Source of the DNA: SIBU01 sp964430335
GTDB taxonomy: Bacteria > Patescibacteriota > Minisyncoccia > Phycocordibacterales > SIBU01
Length of the DNA stretch: 64,000 bases
NCBI GenBank assembly: GCA_964430335.1
Contig: CAYSEN010000001.1
Span: 1-64,000 of the forward strand
Direction of reading: 5' to 3'
Positions 15,135 through 22,123 of this stretch are shown one piece after another. The notes beneath the pieces are model-generated. The model was not told the origin of the DNA, ran no database searches, and saw only the letters and a list, made by a program, of their open reading frames with translations. Each line of letters opens with the position of its first letter. Position 1 is the stretch's first letter. Both the position numbers and the translations under genes were made by a program.

Positions 15135-15443
15135 TCAACCGCCTTGGCTGACCCATCGCTTGGCGGCATCAAGAGCCTCTCCAGCGTTCTCGAAACAGAC
15201 AATGTCCGTTTCGTTGTGCCAGAACTTAATCTGGTCTGTGGCGTTCGCCAGCGCATCCAGCACCTCGGCGTCCGTCACTATTTTTCGAGTCGGGTGTAAA
15301 CCCCGACCGAAGAAGCGTTCGAAACAACCTTCGGAACCTCGAACGCCTGAAATCTGGAATGTTCGGTCACCAACCTTCCATTCCAGAGATTTCCGATTCC
15401 CCTCCACCCAAATGCGGAGGAGGGCTAGTTGTGTGGTGTTCAT
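15135..15443 (-). CDS. Island gene A, hypothetical (102 aa)
   Basis: No family recognised. A small soluble protein beginning MNTTQLALLRIWVEGNRKSLEW, with a beta-rich first half and a helical C-terminus (ENAGEALDAAKRWVSQ). The start codon lies inside the palindrome TGTTCAT-A-ATGAACA (15437-15451). It is the distal gene of the five-gene minus-strand island and is richer in G+C than core genes. Confidence 0.6.
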   Translation of the reverse strand: MNTTQLALLRIWVEGNRKSLEWKVGDRTFQISGVRGSEGCFERFFGRGLHPTRKIVTDAEVLDALANATDQIKFWHNETDIVCFENAGEALDAAKRWVSQGG

Positions 15444-15468
15444 AATGAACAGGGTGTGGGGTAAAGCC

Positions 15469-15849
15469 CTACACCAACGAGATCAGACAGACCTCTTTTT
15501 CCGTCATGTCACCCATACACCCGTAAGGGCAGTGGCCCTTTGGGGTGACATCGTAATCGTAGGAGATTCCAATGTTGCCGCAAATGCAGCAGCCTCCTCC
15601 TGGGACCCACCACACACCGGCGATGGGTTGAAAAACTCCCGTAGGAGTCAGATAGGCCAGGAGTCCTTCGGATTCCTGGCCGCTATAGACAAGACGCTTT
15701 TTTGCAGCGTCTAGCACGGGGACACACTCTTCCCCCTGTGTTACTGAGCCGTCGGCCCAGTAACAGACGTAGCGAGGAATCTCGTTCCTCGCCTGAAGAG
15801 AACGAAGCAATGCTTCGATCTCTTTTTTTGATTTTGTTGAACTACTCAT
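15469..15849 (-). CDS. Island gene B, hypothetical with Cys-rich motif (126 aa)
   Basis: No family recognised. The N-terminal part (MSSSTKSKKEIEALLRSLQARNEIPRYVCYW) is helical; the middle has tryptophans and glycines (IAGVWWVPGGGCCICGN); then comes HCPYGC. The spaced CxxC-like pair CCICG...CPYGC suggests a zinc ribbon or other metal site, unproven. A 16-bp inverted repeat covers the start codon. Located 25 bases before gene A in the same direction, so the two are probably co-transcribed. Confidence 0.6.
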   Translation of the reverse strand: MSSSTKSKKEIEALLRSLQARNEIPRYVCYWADGSVTQGEECVPVLDAAKKRLVYSGQESEGLLAYLTPTGVFQPIAGVWWVPGGGCCICGNIGISYDYDVTPKGHCPYGCMGDMTEKEVCLISLV

Positions 15850-15894
15850 AGAATTTCATTTTCGAAAAATCAAAAACAAAATTCTATGAGTAGT
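15841..15894 (-). promoter_or_regulatory. 16-bp inverted repeat occluding the start of island gene B
   Basis: ACTACTCATAGAATTT (15841-15856) and AAATTCTATGAGTAGT (15879-15894) are exact complements; the first arm contains the gene B start codon. In the minus-strand mRNA the 16-bp stem would hide the ATG within a 22-nt-loop hairpin, a candidate translational switch. A short upstream frame, ATG AAA TTC TAT GAG TAG, overlaps the stem. Confidence 0.6.
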
Positions 15895-15937
15895 GCTGAA
15901 TACTGTCTTTAGATTTACCAACGTTTTGATAAACCCA

Positions 15938-15975
15938 ATAAACAGGAGAAGTTGTAACCGCAACTTCTCCAAACC
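15938..15975 (-). repeat. Island intergenic hairpin repeat, copy 1
   Basis: Ten-bp stem GGAGAAGTTG / CAACTTCTCC with loop TAACCG (plus-strand reading), flanked by ATAAACA and AAACC. The near-identical copy at 17710-17748 occupies the equivalent position between genes E and D; this one lies between genes C and B. Possibly a terminator or processing site. Confidence 0.85.
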
Positions 15976-16133
15976 TAACGACAATTTTTTCTCGGGATAG
16001 TCGTCCTTCCCATGACACTGCATGTCAGGCCACACCATTTAGAACGGTGGCAACTTTCCAGCATTTTTCATGCCGGACTTTTACGCACTTCTGTTACGAA
16101 GGTGGTGCGATCCTTCGGATGTCTTTCCATCAG

Positions 16134-16457
16134 TCAGAGAGTGACGCGGATAGCCACAACCTCGTCGTCCGCACTGCATTTGAATATACCAAGTACCTGT
16201 TCAAGGCCGTTTGTGCGACGTTGAAAGTCTTGGTCATCATTTGCATTGTGACGATTGGTGGCATTTTCATGCGCAGTCTTCGGGAAAAAACAAACGCAAT
16301 AAACGCTGTCGTTCCAAAAACCTGAACATGAATCCTCATCACTCTCTCCCTCCAAAATCGCTTCTGGCACATAAGTGAAATCAAATGTACCGAAGGTATT
16401 TCGAGCAATCTTTATTGCCCGAATGATCTCAGAGGGATTAAGGCTAACTTCCTTCAT
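16134..16457 (-). CDS. Island gene C, hypothetical (107 aa)
   Basis: No family recognised. I start at the ATG at 16457 (MKEVSLNPSEIIRAIKIARNTFG) because GGGAGGAGA, a strong Shine-Dalgarno, precedes it; a longer frame to 16526 has no such support. The protein has an N-terminal helix, an acidic middle (EGESDEDSC) and a basic, Asn/His-rich segment (HENATNRHNANDDQ). The ATG forms the loop of a CTTCC-TTCAT-GGAAG hairpin (plus-strand reading, 16448-16462). Confidence 0.55.
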   Translation of the reverse strand: MKEVSLNPSEIIRAIKIARNTFGTFDFTYVPEAILEGESDEDSCSGFWNDSVYCVCFFPKTAHENATNRHNANDDQDFQRRTNGLEQVLGIFKCSADDEVVAIRVTL

Positions 16458-16550
16458 GGAAGCTCTCCTCCCACTTTTTTCACTGAAGTGGCAAACCGTC
16501 GAATGCAGTTCCGCCAAACAGCTCACGTTTTACGATAGGCAGTGAGGGCC

Positions 16551-16575
16551 TTTGAGAGACTGACGGTCTCTCAAA
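16551..16575 (-). terminator. Hairpin at the 3' end of island gene D
   Basis: Ten-bp stem TTTGAGAGAC / GTCTCTCAAA with a 5-nt loop, immediately after the gene D stop codon on the minus strand; no T-run, so it may be an mRNA-end stabiliser rather than a terminator. Confidence 0.5.
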
Positions 16576-17505
16576 CTACTTGAGGTACTTCGTGAGCACC
16601 TCAACCACCCGCTCGACTGAAAGGGTCGAGCTGACACCCTGAGGGCTTCCGCCGATGGTCGGGGAACCTCCCCAACCCGGCTCGAGGGTCGCCAACTCGG
16701 CGAGCGCGGACTTGATGTCCGCGTACTTGCTGGCCTCGAAGGCGCAGATCGTGAACTTCCGGTGGGGCTCTCCCGCCCCGAGCCGAAAGCTCGGGTTGAG
16801 CGCCACCACGACCGGCGCCAGCGCATAGCCAACCGACGTGGCGGCGCGGTGCGTCGACTCGACGACCGCAATGCACCCGCCGGCACAAACCTCGTGCCGA
16901 ATCGCTCCGCTCTCAAGAGCGGCGATCATGTCGGCGCGCTCGCGCTCAACCTGAGCGCGATAGTTGCCCGGCTCCTCGCCGGTCAACAACCACTTTTCCA
17001 TAGTGGCGACCCGCTCCCCGAGTGGGATCTTGAAGTCCGCAACCGCCGCCGCAATCGCGGCGAGCGGTCGGGACGATTCGGCCCCTGCCGAGCTATCGTC
17101 CCACGGGCTGCCCCGGGTCGGGAGGGGTTTCGGGCCGGTGTACCCGCCACGTGCGAACTTGTCGGCGGCGGCAACCATACTGATCCGATCCATCGCGGAC
17201 TCGAGACCTTCGCCCTTCGCCCGGATGTTGAAGATCGCCATCGCCCCAACACTGTCGAGGTCGGCTCGCACAGTGACCAATGTCGCCCTCTCGGCCGGGA
17301 TCTCTACCGTCAGCGCGGCCTCGATGGCCGAGCTGTTGGCGTCTCCTTCCGATCCGTGCTGGGGGTCGAGGTTGTACACGCACCGAGCCGCAAGGCTCGG
17401 GACGGTCACCTCGATTCCGAACACCTGCCCGGACGAGAAAACCTTCTCGTTCGCCTCAGAGGCGGCCGGAAGATTGCGGGGATCCAGAATTGCAAAATGA
17501 AACAT
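16576..17505 (-). CDS. Island gene D, DHH/DHHA1-like predicted protein
   Basis: 309 residues from the ATG at 17505, chosen because AGGTGA stands 8 nt upstream; a GTG 12 bases earlier overlaps that site. VTVRADLDSVGAMAIFNIRA (near residue 78) resembles the DHH phosphoesterase signature with the second histidine-type ligands replaced, and the end GWGGSPTIGGSPQG resembles the glycine-rich DHHA1 substrate loop. If active it would hydrolyse a phosphodiester or nanoRNA-like substrate. The coding sequence is strikingly G+C-rich compared with the core genes, consistent with transfer. Its start codon lies in hairpin GAATT-CAAAAT / ATTTTG-AATTC (17487-17515). Confidence 0.55.
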   Translation of the reverse strand: MFHFAILDPRNLPAASEANEKVFSSGQVFGIEVTVPSLAARCVYNLDPQHGSEGDANSSAIEAALTVEIPAERATLVTVRADLDSVGAMAIFNIRAKGEGLESAMDRISMVAAADKFARGGYTGPKPLPTRGSPWDDSSAGAESSRPLAAIAAAVADFKIPLGERVATMEKWLLTGEEPGNYRAQVERERADMIAALESGAIRHEVCAGGCIAVVESTHRAATSVGYALAPVVVALNPSFRLGAGEPHRKFTICAFEASKYADIKSALAELATLEPGWGGSPTIGGSPQGVSSTLSVERVVEVLTKYLK

Positions 17506-17709
17506 TTTGTAATTCACCTATCTTCAAACAAAAGCAAAAAAATGTGACTATTTTGGTACACACTTATTTTGTTCTCACAAAACGCGGGTTTCTAAGTCGC
17601 GAATTGTGCCTGAATCGGATTTGTCGACAAGTGAGCGGGGGTCTAGACTGTCCCCATTCACCTGTCGAAACCAATTCGTGTCTACAGACTGGCAAAATTT
17701 GTCAGCCTG

Positions 17710-17748
17710 ATAAACAGGAGAAGTTGTAACCACAACTTCTCCAAAACC
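17710..17748 (-). repeat. Island intergenic hairpin repeat, copy 2
   Basis: Same 10-bp stem as 15938-15975, loop TAACCA instead of TAACCG. A further hairpin with GTGAgCGGGG / CCCCatTCAC and TCGACA / TGTCGA lies at about 17622-17668 in the same gap between genes E and D. Confidence 0.85.
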
Positions 17749-17810
17749 CGTGCGACAATTTATCCATTTTGTGGAATAGGAAGTCGCCCTTCCTTTGTTG
17801 TTGGTCTGGA

Positions 17811-18155
17811 CTAGCGATATGTTGCATCTTTCCAGACTGTAAAACTACGACCTTCCGCGGTCGTAGTTTCGATGATCTGGTGACCGGGAGCTTCCCCGGT
17901 CTCAGCCAGAACCTCCTCATCCAGGCATTCCATCCTGGATGAAAGAGTGGTCAGCCGGAGATTCCCGGCCACGGCGAGTTTCTCGAACTCGCCGTTCATC
18001 TCGCGCAACTGCGCGAGACAGTAAGCCAGATGTTCTGGCGCATCTTCGACGCCTGTAGCATCGACCGATATCTCCGGACCGCACAGGCAGTCCGGAGATG
18101 TCTCATTCAGAAAGAGCAACTGCCCCCTCCGAACGAACCACAATTTCATTTTCAT
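17811..18155 (-). CDS. Island gene E, hypothetical (114 aa)
   Basis: No family recognised. The first gene of the island transcript. The start is uncertain: ATGs at 18155 and 18149 both lie in the loop of hairpin ACAATTT/AAATTGT (18140-18163), and a TTG at 18209 would add 18 residues. The protein (MKMKLWFVRRGQLLFLNETSPDCLCG...) has a beta-rich start and a helical section EDAPEHLAYCLAQLREMNGEFEKLAVAGNL. No membrane segment or signal peptide. Confidence 0.5.
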   Translation of the reverse strand: MKMKLWFVRRGQLLFLNETSPDCLCGPEISVDATGVEDAPEHLAYCLAQLREMNGEFEKLAVAGNLRLTTLSSRMECLDEEVLAETGEAPGHQIIETTTAEGRSFTVWKDATYR

Positions 18156-18681
18156 AAAATTGTAAAAAGGATGGTACCGCCAGCCAACATGGCCAGCGAA
18201 CAAATACAATCCCTCTTTCCGGCACTAAGTAAATCTAACGCCGGAGAAGAGGAATAACATTGCGGTTATTGCTTTGGCAAAATTTGTTCCGCCTTACTCC
18301 TTCCTCTCTATTTAGTTTTCAAATTACTTCCCTACTCTACCTATCACTTTCCGCAACTCGCGGACTTCCTGGTGTAAGGACATTTTGAAGTACAAAGTGG
18401 GTTAGACTTTACACTTCATCGATGTCCTGACGAGCCTTCTCGTCGACAACGGGCGATGAGTTTACCTTAAAGGTATATCTCCGTCATTTGGAATGGGTTT
18501 CGAAGCCAGACCATATGTAGAGCACTCATCATTCGAAACGAGATATTCAAAAGGCTGCCTCTCTCCCCACTCTCTCTTCTTTCCATACTTAGCCGCTTTC
18601 GCGGAGGCTATGGGACCTTCCCTTTCGGGCTAGAGGTGGGGGGCAATCTTTCGGCTATCTCCTGAACGAACTTGACTTTCT
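18156..18681 (-). ncRNA. Long structured leader or RNA upstream of the island genes
   Basis: About 525 nt between the island promoter and gene E, with no substantial reading frame. It is full of stable hairpins: CCGC-tttc-GCGG within TAGCC...GGCTA (18590-18610), CCC-TTTC-GGG (18620-18629), CCCCAC/GTGGGG, GTTTCGAA/TTCGAAAC (18497-18539), GACGAG-cctt-CTCGTC (18429-18444), and GGACAT (18378-18383) with ATGTCC (18422-18427) enclosing a 12-bp helix GAAGTACAAAGT / ACTTTACACTTC. On the minus strand two loops are GAAA tetraloops. It could be a riboswitch-like leader or a stable RNA; none of the classes I know fits. Confidence 0.45.
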
Positions 18682-18687
18682 GGCAAT

Positions 18688-18717
18688 AGAATATCTTAAT
18701 TAGATAGCGAGTGTCAA
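18688..18717 (-). promoter_or_regulatory. Promoter of the accessory island
   Basis: Minus-strand TTGACA (18717-18712), 18-nt spacer and TATTCT (18693-18688), with a predicted start near 18681. The -35 is one half of the TGTCA-N8-TGACA dyad at 18712-18729. Confidence 0.55.
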
Positions 18718-18729
18718 TTATTTATGACA
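18712..18729. promoter_or_regulatory. Candidate operator O1, TGTCA-N8-TGACA
   Basis: TGTCA (18712-18716), eight bases, TGACA (18725-18729). It overlaps the -35 of the island promoter. The same dyad with the same spacing occurs at 18797-18814. Confidence 0.55.
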
Positions 18730-18796
18730 TAAAATGGCCGGTTATTGCAAAATCTAGTAACAACATGGATTTTATGGCTTATCCACATATTACTAT

Positions 18797-18814
18797 TGTC
18801 ATATACTTGTGACA
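18797..18814. promoter_or_regulatory. Candidate operator O2, TGTCA-N8-TGACA
   Basis: TGTCA (18797-18801), eight bases, TGACA (18810-18814), extended to TTGTCA / TGACAA. It overlaps the -35 of the TrmB-like gene; its centre is 85 bp from that of O1. Confidence 0.55.
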
Positions 18815-18835
18815 AAAACAGCTTTATGCTAGACT
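18807..18835 (+). promoter_or_regulatory. Promoter of the TrmB-like regulator (leaderless type)
   Basis: TTGTGA, 17-nt spacer, TAGACT preceded by TGC; the -10 ends 6 nt before the ATG at 18842. Overlaps operator O2, consistent with autoregulation. Confidence 0.5.
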
Positions 18836-18841
18836 AAAAGT

Positions 18842-19648
18842 ATGGAAAATTCATCATACGAAAAATTTTTAAGCGAGTTGGGCCTAACAAAAGAACAATC
18901 TTCCGTGTATGAAAGCCTTCTAAAAAACGGCCTTTTGCCGGCTAGACTTGTTTCCTTAAAAACAGGAATAAAGCGCAGCTTGGCCTATAAGATAATTGAA
19001 CAGCTGATTGCCCTAGGTTTGGTTGAAAAAAGGGAAAATATTGGCAAAGTCACTCTGTTCTTCCCTACCCATCCCGGAAAACTTCGTGAATTGGTCCAGA
19101 GACGCGAGGAGGAGCTGAAAAAGGCGGAGGCTAGCCTCGGTGGAATTATGGGCAAAATGGTTTCGGATTTTAATTTACTTTCAGGAAAGCCAAATGTTCA
19201 ATTCTATGAAGGAATGGACGGTATGAAAAAAGTTCTTGAAGACTCTTTGACTGCGGAGGGTGAGATTTTGGCTTACTCAGATATTGTGGCGATACAAAAA
19301 TACATACCCGAAGTAAATGCTGACTACGTTGCGAAAAGAAGAAAATTTGGTGTTAAGAAAAAAGGTTTGATATTTGATTCTCCAGAAGCTAGAAAAATAC
19401 TAGAGGGTTACAATCCTGACATTACTGAAAACAAATTCATTAAATTTAAAGCTGATCCTTCAAAAACAATTATGCAGATATATGACAACAAGATTTCATA
19501 TATCACTCTTAGTGAAAATCAAATGATAGGCGTTATTGTGGAGGACAAACAAATCGCTTCACTGCACAGAAACCTATACGAGTATCTTTGGAATACTATT
19601 CCGCAAGACGGCTCATCTGCGTCGGTCGCGAAAAAGTTTGAAGATTAG
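18842..19648 (+). CDS. TrmB-family transcriptional regulator
   Basis: 268 residues. The N-terminal winged helix-turn-helix (about residues 8-80: LSELGLTKEQSSVYESLLKNG, VSLKTGIKRSLAYKIIEQLIALGLVEKR) has the TrmB form; a coiled-coil stretch (REEELKKAEASLGGIMGKM) follows; the C-terminal part (VQFYEGMDGMKKVLEDSL...) resembles the sugar- or ligand-binding domain of TrmB/TrmBL proteins. It is divergent from the accessory island, and the two promoters each overlap a TGTCA-N8-TGACA dyad, so it plausibly represses both. Its last 53 bases overlap the convergent 809-aa gene. Confidence 0.85.
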   Translation: MENSSYEKFLSELGLTKEQSSVYESLLKNGLLPARLVSLKTGIKRSLAYKIIEQLIALGLVEKRENIGKVTLFFPTHPGKLRELVQRREEELKKAEASLGGIMGKMVSDFNLLSGKPNVQFYEGMDGMKKVLEDSLTAEGEILAYSDIVAIQKYIPEVNADYVAKRRKFGVKKKGLIFDSPEARKILEGYNPDITENKFIKFKADPSKTIMQIYDNKISYITLSENQMIGVIVEDKQIASLHRNLYEYLWNTIPQDGSSASVAKKFED

Positions 19649-22025
19649 CTTCGTCAATTTTCTCAAATACAAGAAGCACCGTGTCGGCCTTTTTGTCCCT
19701 GATGTATCTTGTTAAAACATTTCTCTTCCCTCCCTCCTTTTGGTTTAGAGGAGAAAATGCTTCAGGAGTTAGTTCGGACAGTCTCAATTCAACACACTCA
19801 AAAGGCAAAGTTCCGGATTCTTTTTTCTGTTTAATTTCTTCGGCGGTCATTGATTTAGAGGAGAAAAGACCGACACTTTGGTCATTTCTCACAATATCCA
19901 TCGAGTATATTTCGTGGACCTGTTCTGCTCCCGTTCCTACGAAACCTCTCTCTACGTAATTCGAGGCAATTGCCTCGGTAGCAGTACAGCTGGCTTCGAT
20001 TACAGAGTCTTTGGCCACAACGTCGAGTGATTTCTGCATCAAAGCCTCCCCGATACCAGAACCACGATATCTTGGATTCATGTTGAAAGCGCCGAAGTAT
20101 GTAGTATCAGACTCAGTAATGCCAAGTCGATAAAAACCTTCAATGACTCCTTCGTATCTTAGAATGTAAAATCGATTTGCAGGGTCTCTTACAACAGAGT
20201 CAAATCGCTCGATAAGCATTTTTTGGAATTTTGGGTATAGGATGTAATTAATTTTATACAGCTCTTTCATTCGGTCGACGTCTGCCGGCGACAGCTCCCC
20301 ACCACTAACTTCACTTTCGAAACTAACCCCTTTGATTTCTGAAAAATCAGGAGTCTCGCCGTTTTGAGAAAATTCTCTAAATGATGCGGCGAAGAGTGAG
20401 GCATCTGCACGAGTGAGCTCAAGTTCTTTTTCGAGTTCTTCCGCTGTAACAGTTTCAGCTCCCGCAGAATTTAATCTGGTGGCGAATCCTGAGAGCAAAT
20501 CCCTTCCTCGACGCATCAAATTGTCTTGAATAGATGAAATTGTGGCCTCGTTGGCATCTTTGCCGTAGTGTTCTCGAACATAGGAACCAGCGGATTCGGC
20601 AGCGTCGACTAGCTCAGAATATTTGATAAAAATTCTTTCAGCCTGGTCCTGTGGCAATTTTTCACCAAGTTCAACAATACTGTCACCAAATTCACGGCCA
20701 TATTCTAGAGAAAGGAACGTGCGAAAGCCGGTTTTTCCGTATCTGGAAACAAAATTTTGTACAGGTGGAATATGCTTCGCTTCTTTTGTTTTTATAAAAT
20801 TTAGAAACTGAAATTGTTCGGACAATGACATTTCTGAAATTTTTATTCCGAAATCTTTCTCCACTCTTTCACGTGTTGGTTTTCGTAATAGATACGCATA
20901 ACTGGCCAAGTCTTCTTCATTGGCTTCACCAAACACTGCCAAATCCTCAACGCGCGCCACCCTCATTGTTGAATAAATTTCAGAATAAAGTGAACTTCTT
21001 TCTTGCATTAATGGATAGCCCATAGAAATTTGCCCACTTTTTCTCAAAATTTTATCTATATCCTCACTTAATTCAGAAATTCTACCCACAAGATCCTCTA
21101 GTTTTTTACGGTCAGATGGTTCACTTATATACAAAACATCATCTAGATGAAATGCGTAGCGATCGCCAGTTATTAAAACCGGCAGATGGTCCTGATCAGA
21201 ACCCCAGTCTCCATTTTCCATCGCAGAATATACTTCTTTGGCTCTTACATTTAACAAATAACTACCTTGTTGTTTTTCTACTGCTTCGTTGAGCAATTGT
21301 CGAAGACGAGGAGCCTCTTTTTCTGAAAAACTTGTGTCTGCAGAAATAAAATAAAGTCGTTTTAAAAATTCGATAAAATTTGCGGTTTTGGAATAATTAT
21401 CTGGATTTTTAAAATCGAGATTCCTTTCTATTGCACTGTCATAAGCACCGCCTGAAAACGCATGTAAATATTGGAGTGAGCTCATTAGGTCCTGTCTAAG
21501 AAATTTACTTGCTCCATATCTTCCTACCGCCTGAGCAGTTTCATCGATTAAAATGTCGGGTCTAACAAAGTGATTTTGTCCAAAAATGTTTTCTATTGCA
21601 CCTGCGCCGTTTGGATATTTTTCATAGAGTTTCAGATTGGCACGAAACGCCTTATCACCAATAGACTCATCGTTTGGATTTAGCCTAGTTAAATCTGTAT
21701 TTATCATTAAACCTTGGGTAATTTTCACAACCATATCGAAATCTATTTTTCCACCCTCGCTAGATCTTTCTAAGGTCTGTAAATTTCTTTCAACGAGCAA
21801 ATCGACCGACTCTTGTGACAGTTGGTGCCTTTGAGGAACTTGTGGCAAAACACTCATTAATCCCTCCAGTTCCTCATCAGTTAAATTTTGTATGGTTTCG
21901 TTTATTTTTTCCTCATCTTTGCTTTCGATAAGAGAAATCAAATTCCTAGGCAACTCAACACCCTCTCCTGTTCTGTCAGGAATTTCTCTACCAGAAGCCT
22001 CTTCCAAAAAATTTTCATGTGCCAT
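19596..22025 (-). CDS. Large helical protein with C-terminal GNAT acetyltransferase domain
   Basis: 809 residues. Residues about 1-590 are mostly helical, with no family recognised. A GNAT fold follows (about 590-725): RFYILRYEGVIEGFYRLGI, then the acetyl-CoA loop MNPRYRGSGIGEALMQKSLD near residue 655 and ASNYVERGFVGTG. A short domain with QKEGGKRNVLTRYIRDKKAD follows. It could acetylate a small molecule, protein or peptide; the long N-terminal part may bind the target. TATAAT lies 6 nt before its ATG. The 3' end overlaps the TrmB-like gene convergently by 53 bases. Confidence 0.75.
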   Translation of the reverse strand: MAHENFLEEASGREIPDRTGEGVELPRNLISLIESKDEEKINETIQNLTDEELEGLMSVLPQVPQRHQLSQESVDLLVERNLQTLERSSEGGKIDFDMVVKITQGLMINTDLTRLNPNDESIGDKAFRANLKLYEKYPNGAGAIENIFGQNHFVRPDILIDETAQAVGRYGASKFLRQDLMSSLQYLHAFSGGAYDSAIERNLDFKNPDNYSKTANFIEFLKRLYFISADTSFSEKEAPRLRQLLNEAVEKQQGSYLLNVRAKEVYSAMENGDWGSDQDHLPVLITGDRYAFHLDDVLYISEPSDRKKLEDLVGRISELSEDIDKILRKSGQISMGYPLMQERSSLYSEIYSTMRVARVEDLAVFGEANEEDLASYAYLLRKPTRERVEKDFGIKISEMSLSEQFQFLNFIKTKEAKHIPPVQNFVSRYGKTGFRTFLSLEYGREFGDSIVELGEKLPQDQAERIFIKYSELVDAAESAGSYVREHYGKDANEATISSIQDNLMRRGRDLLSGFATRLNSAGAETVTAEELEKELELTRADASLFAASFREFSQNGETPDFSEIKGVSFESEVSGGELSPADVDRMKELYKINYILYPKFQKMLIERFDSVVRDPANRFYILRYEGVIEGFYRLGITESDTTYFGAFNMNPRYRGSGIGEALMQKSLDVVAKDSVIEASCTATEAIASNYVERGFVGTGAEQVHEIYSMDIVRNDQSVGLFSSKSMTAEEIKQKKESGTLPFECVELRLSELTPEAFSPLNQKEGGKRNVLTRYIRDKKADTVLLVFEKIDEANLQTFSRPTQMSRLAE

Positions 22026-22031
22026 GCAACA

Positions 22032-22037
22032 ATTATA
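22032..22037 (-). promoter_or_regulatory. -10 of the GNAT gene (leaderless type)
   Basis: Perfect minus-strand TATAAT ending 6 nt before the ATG at 22025. Confidence 0.45.
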
Positions 22038-22123
22038 GAAAATGTGACGTAAAAAGCTATTGAATTTGTTTTTTTAGCTCTTTCTCCTATACTAATAACA
22101 CCTTACCACTTAACCATAAACAC

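Noticed and set aside
16762..17547. A 261-codon plus-strand frame opposite island gene D
   Set aside because: G+C-rich sequence leaves several frames open. The minus frame has a Shine-Dalgarno, a plausible start, and family-like motifs; the plus frame has none and is rich in Arg without any recognisable domain.
18156..18681. tmRNA, RNase P RNA, SRP RNA, group I or group II intron in the leader
   Set aside because: No tag-like frame and tRNA-like ends, no GAGGAAAGTCC-type block in proper context, no AGCAG SRP loop and no P7 or domain V signature.
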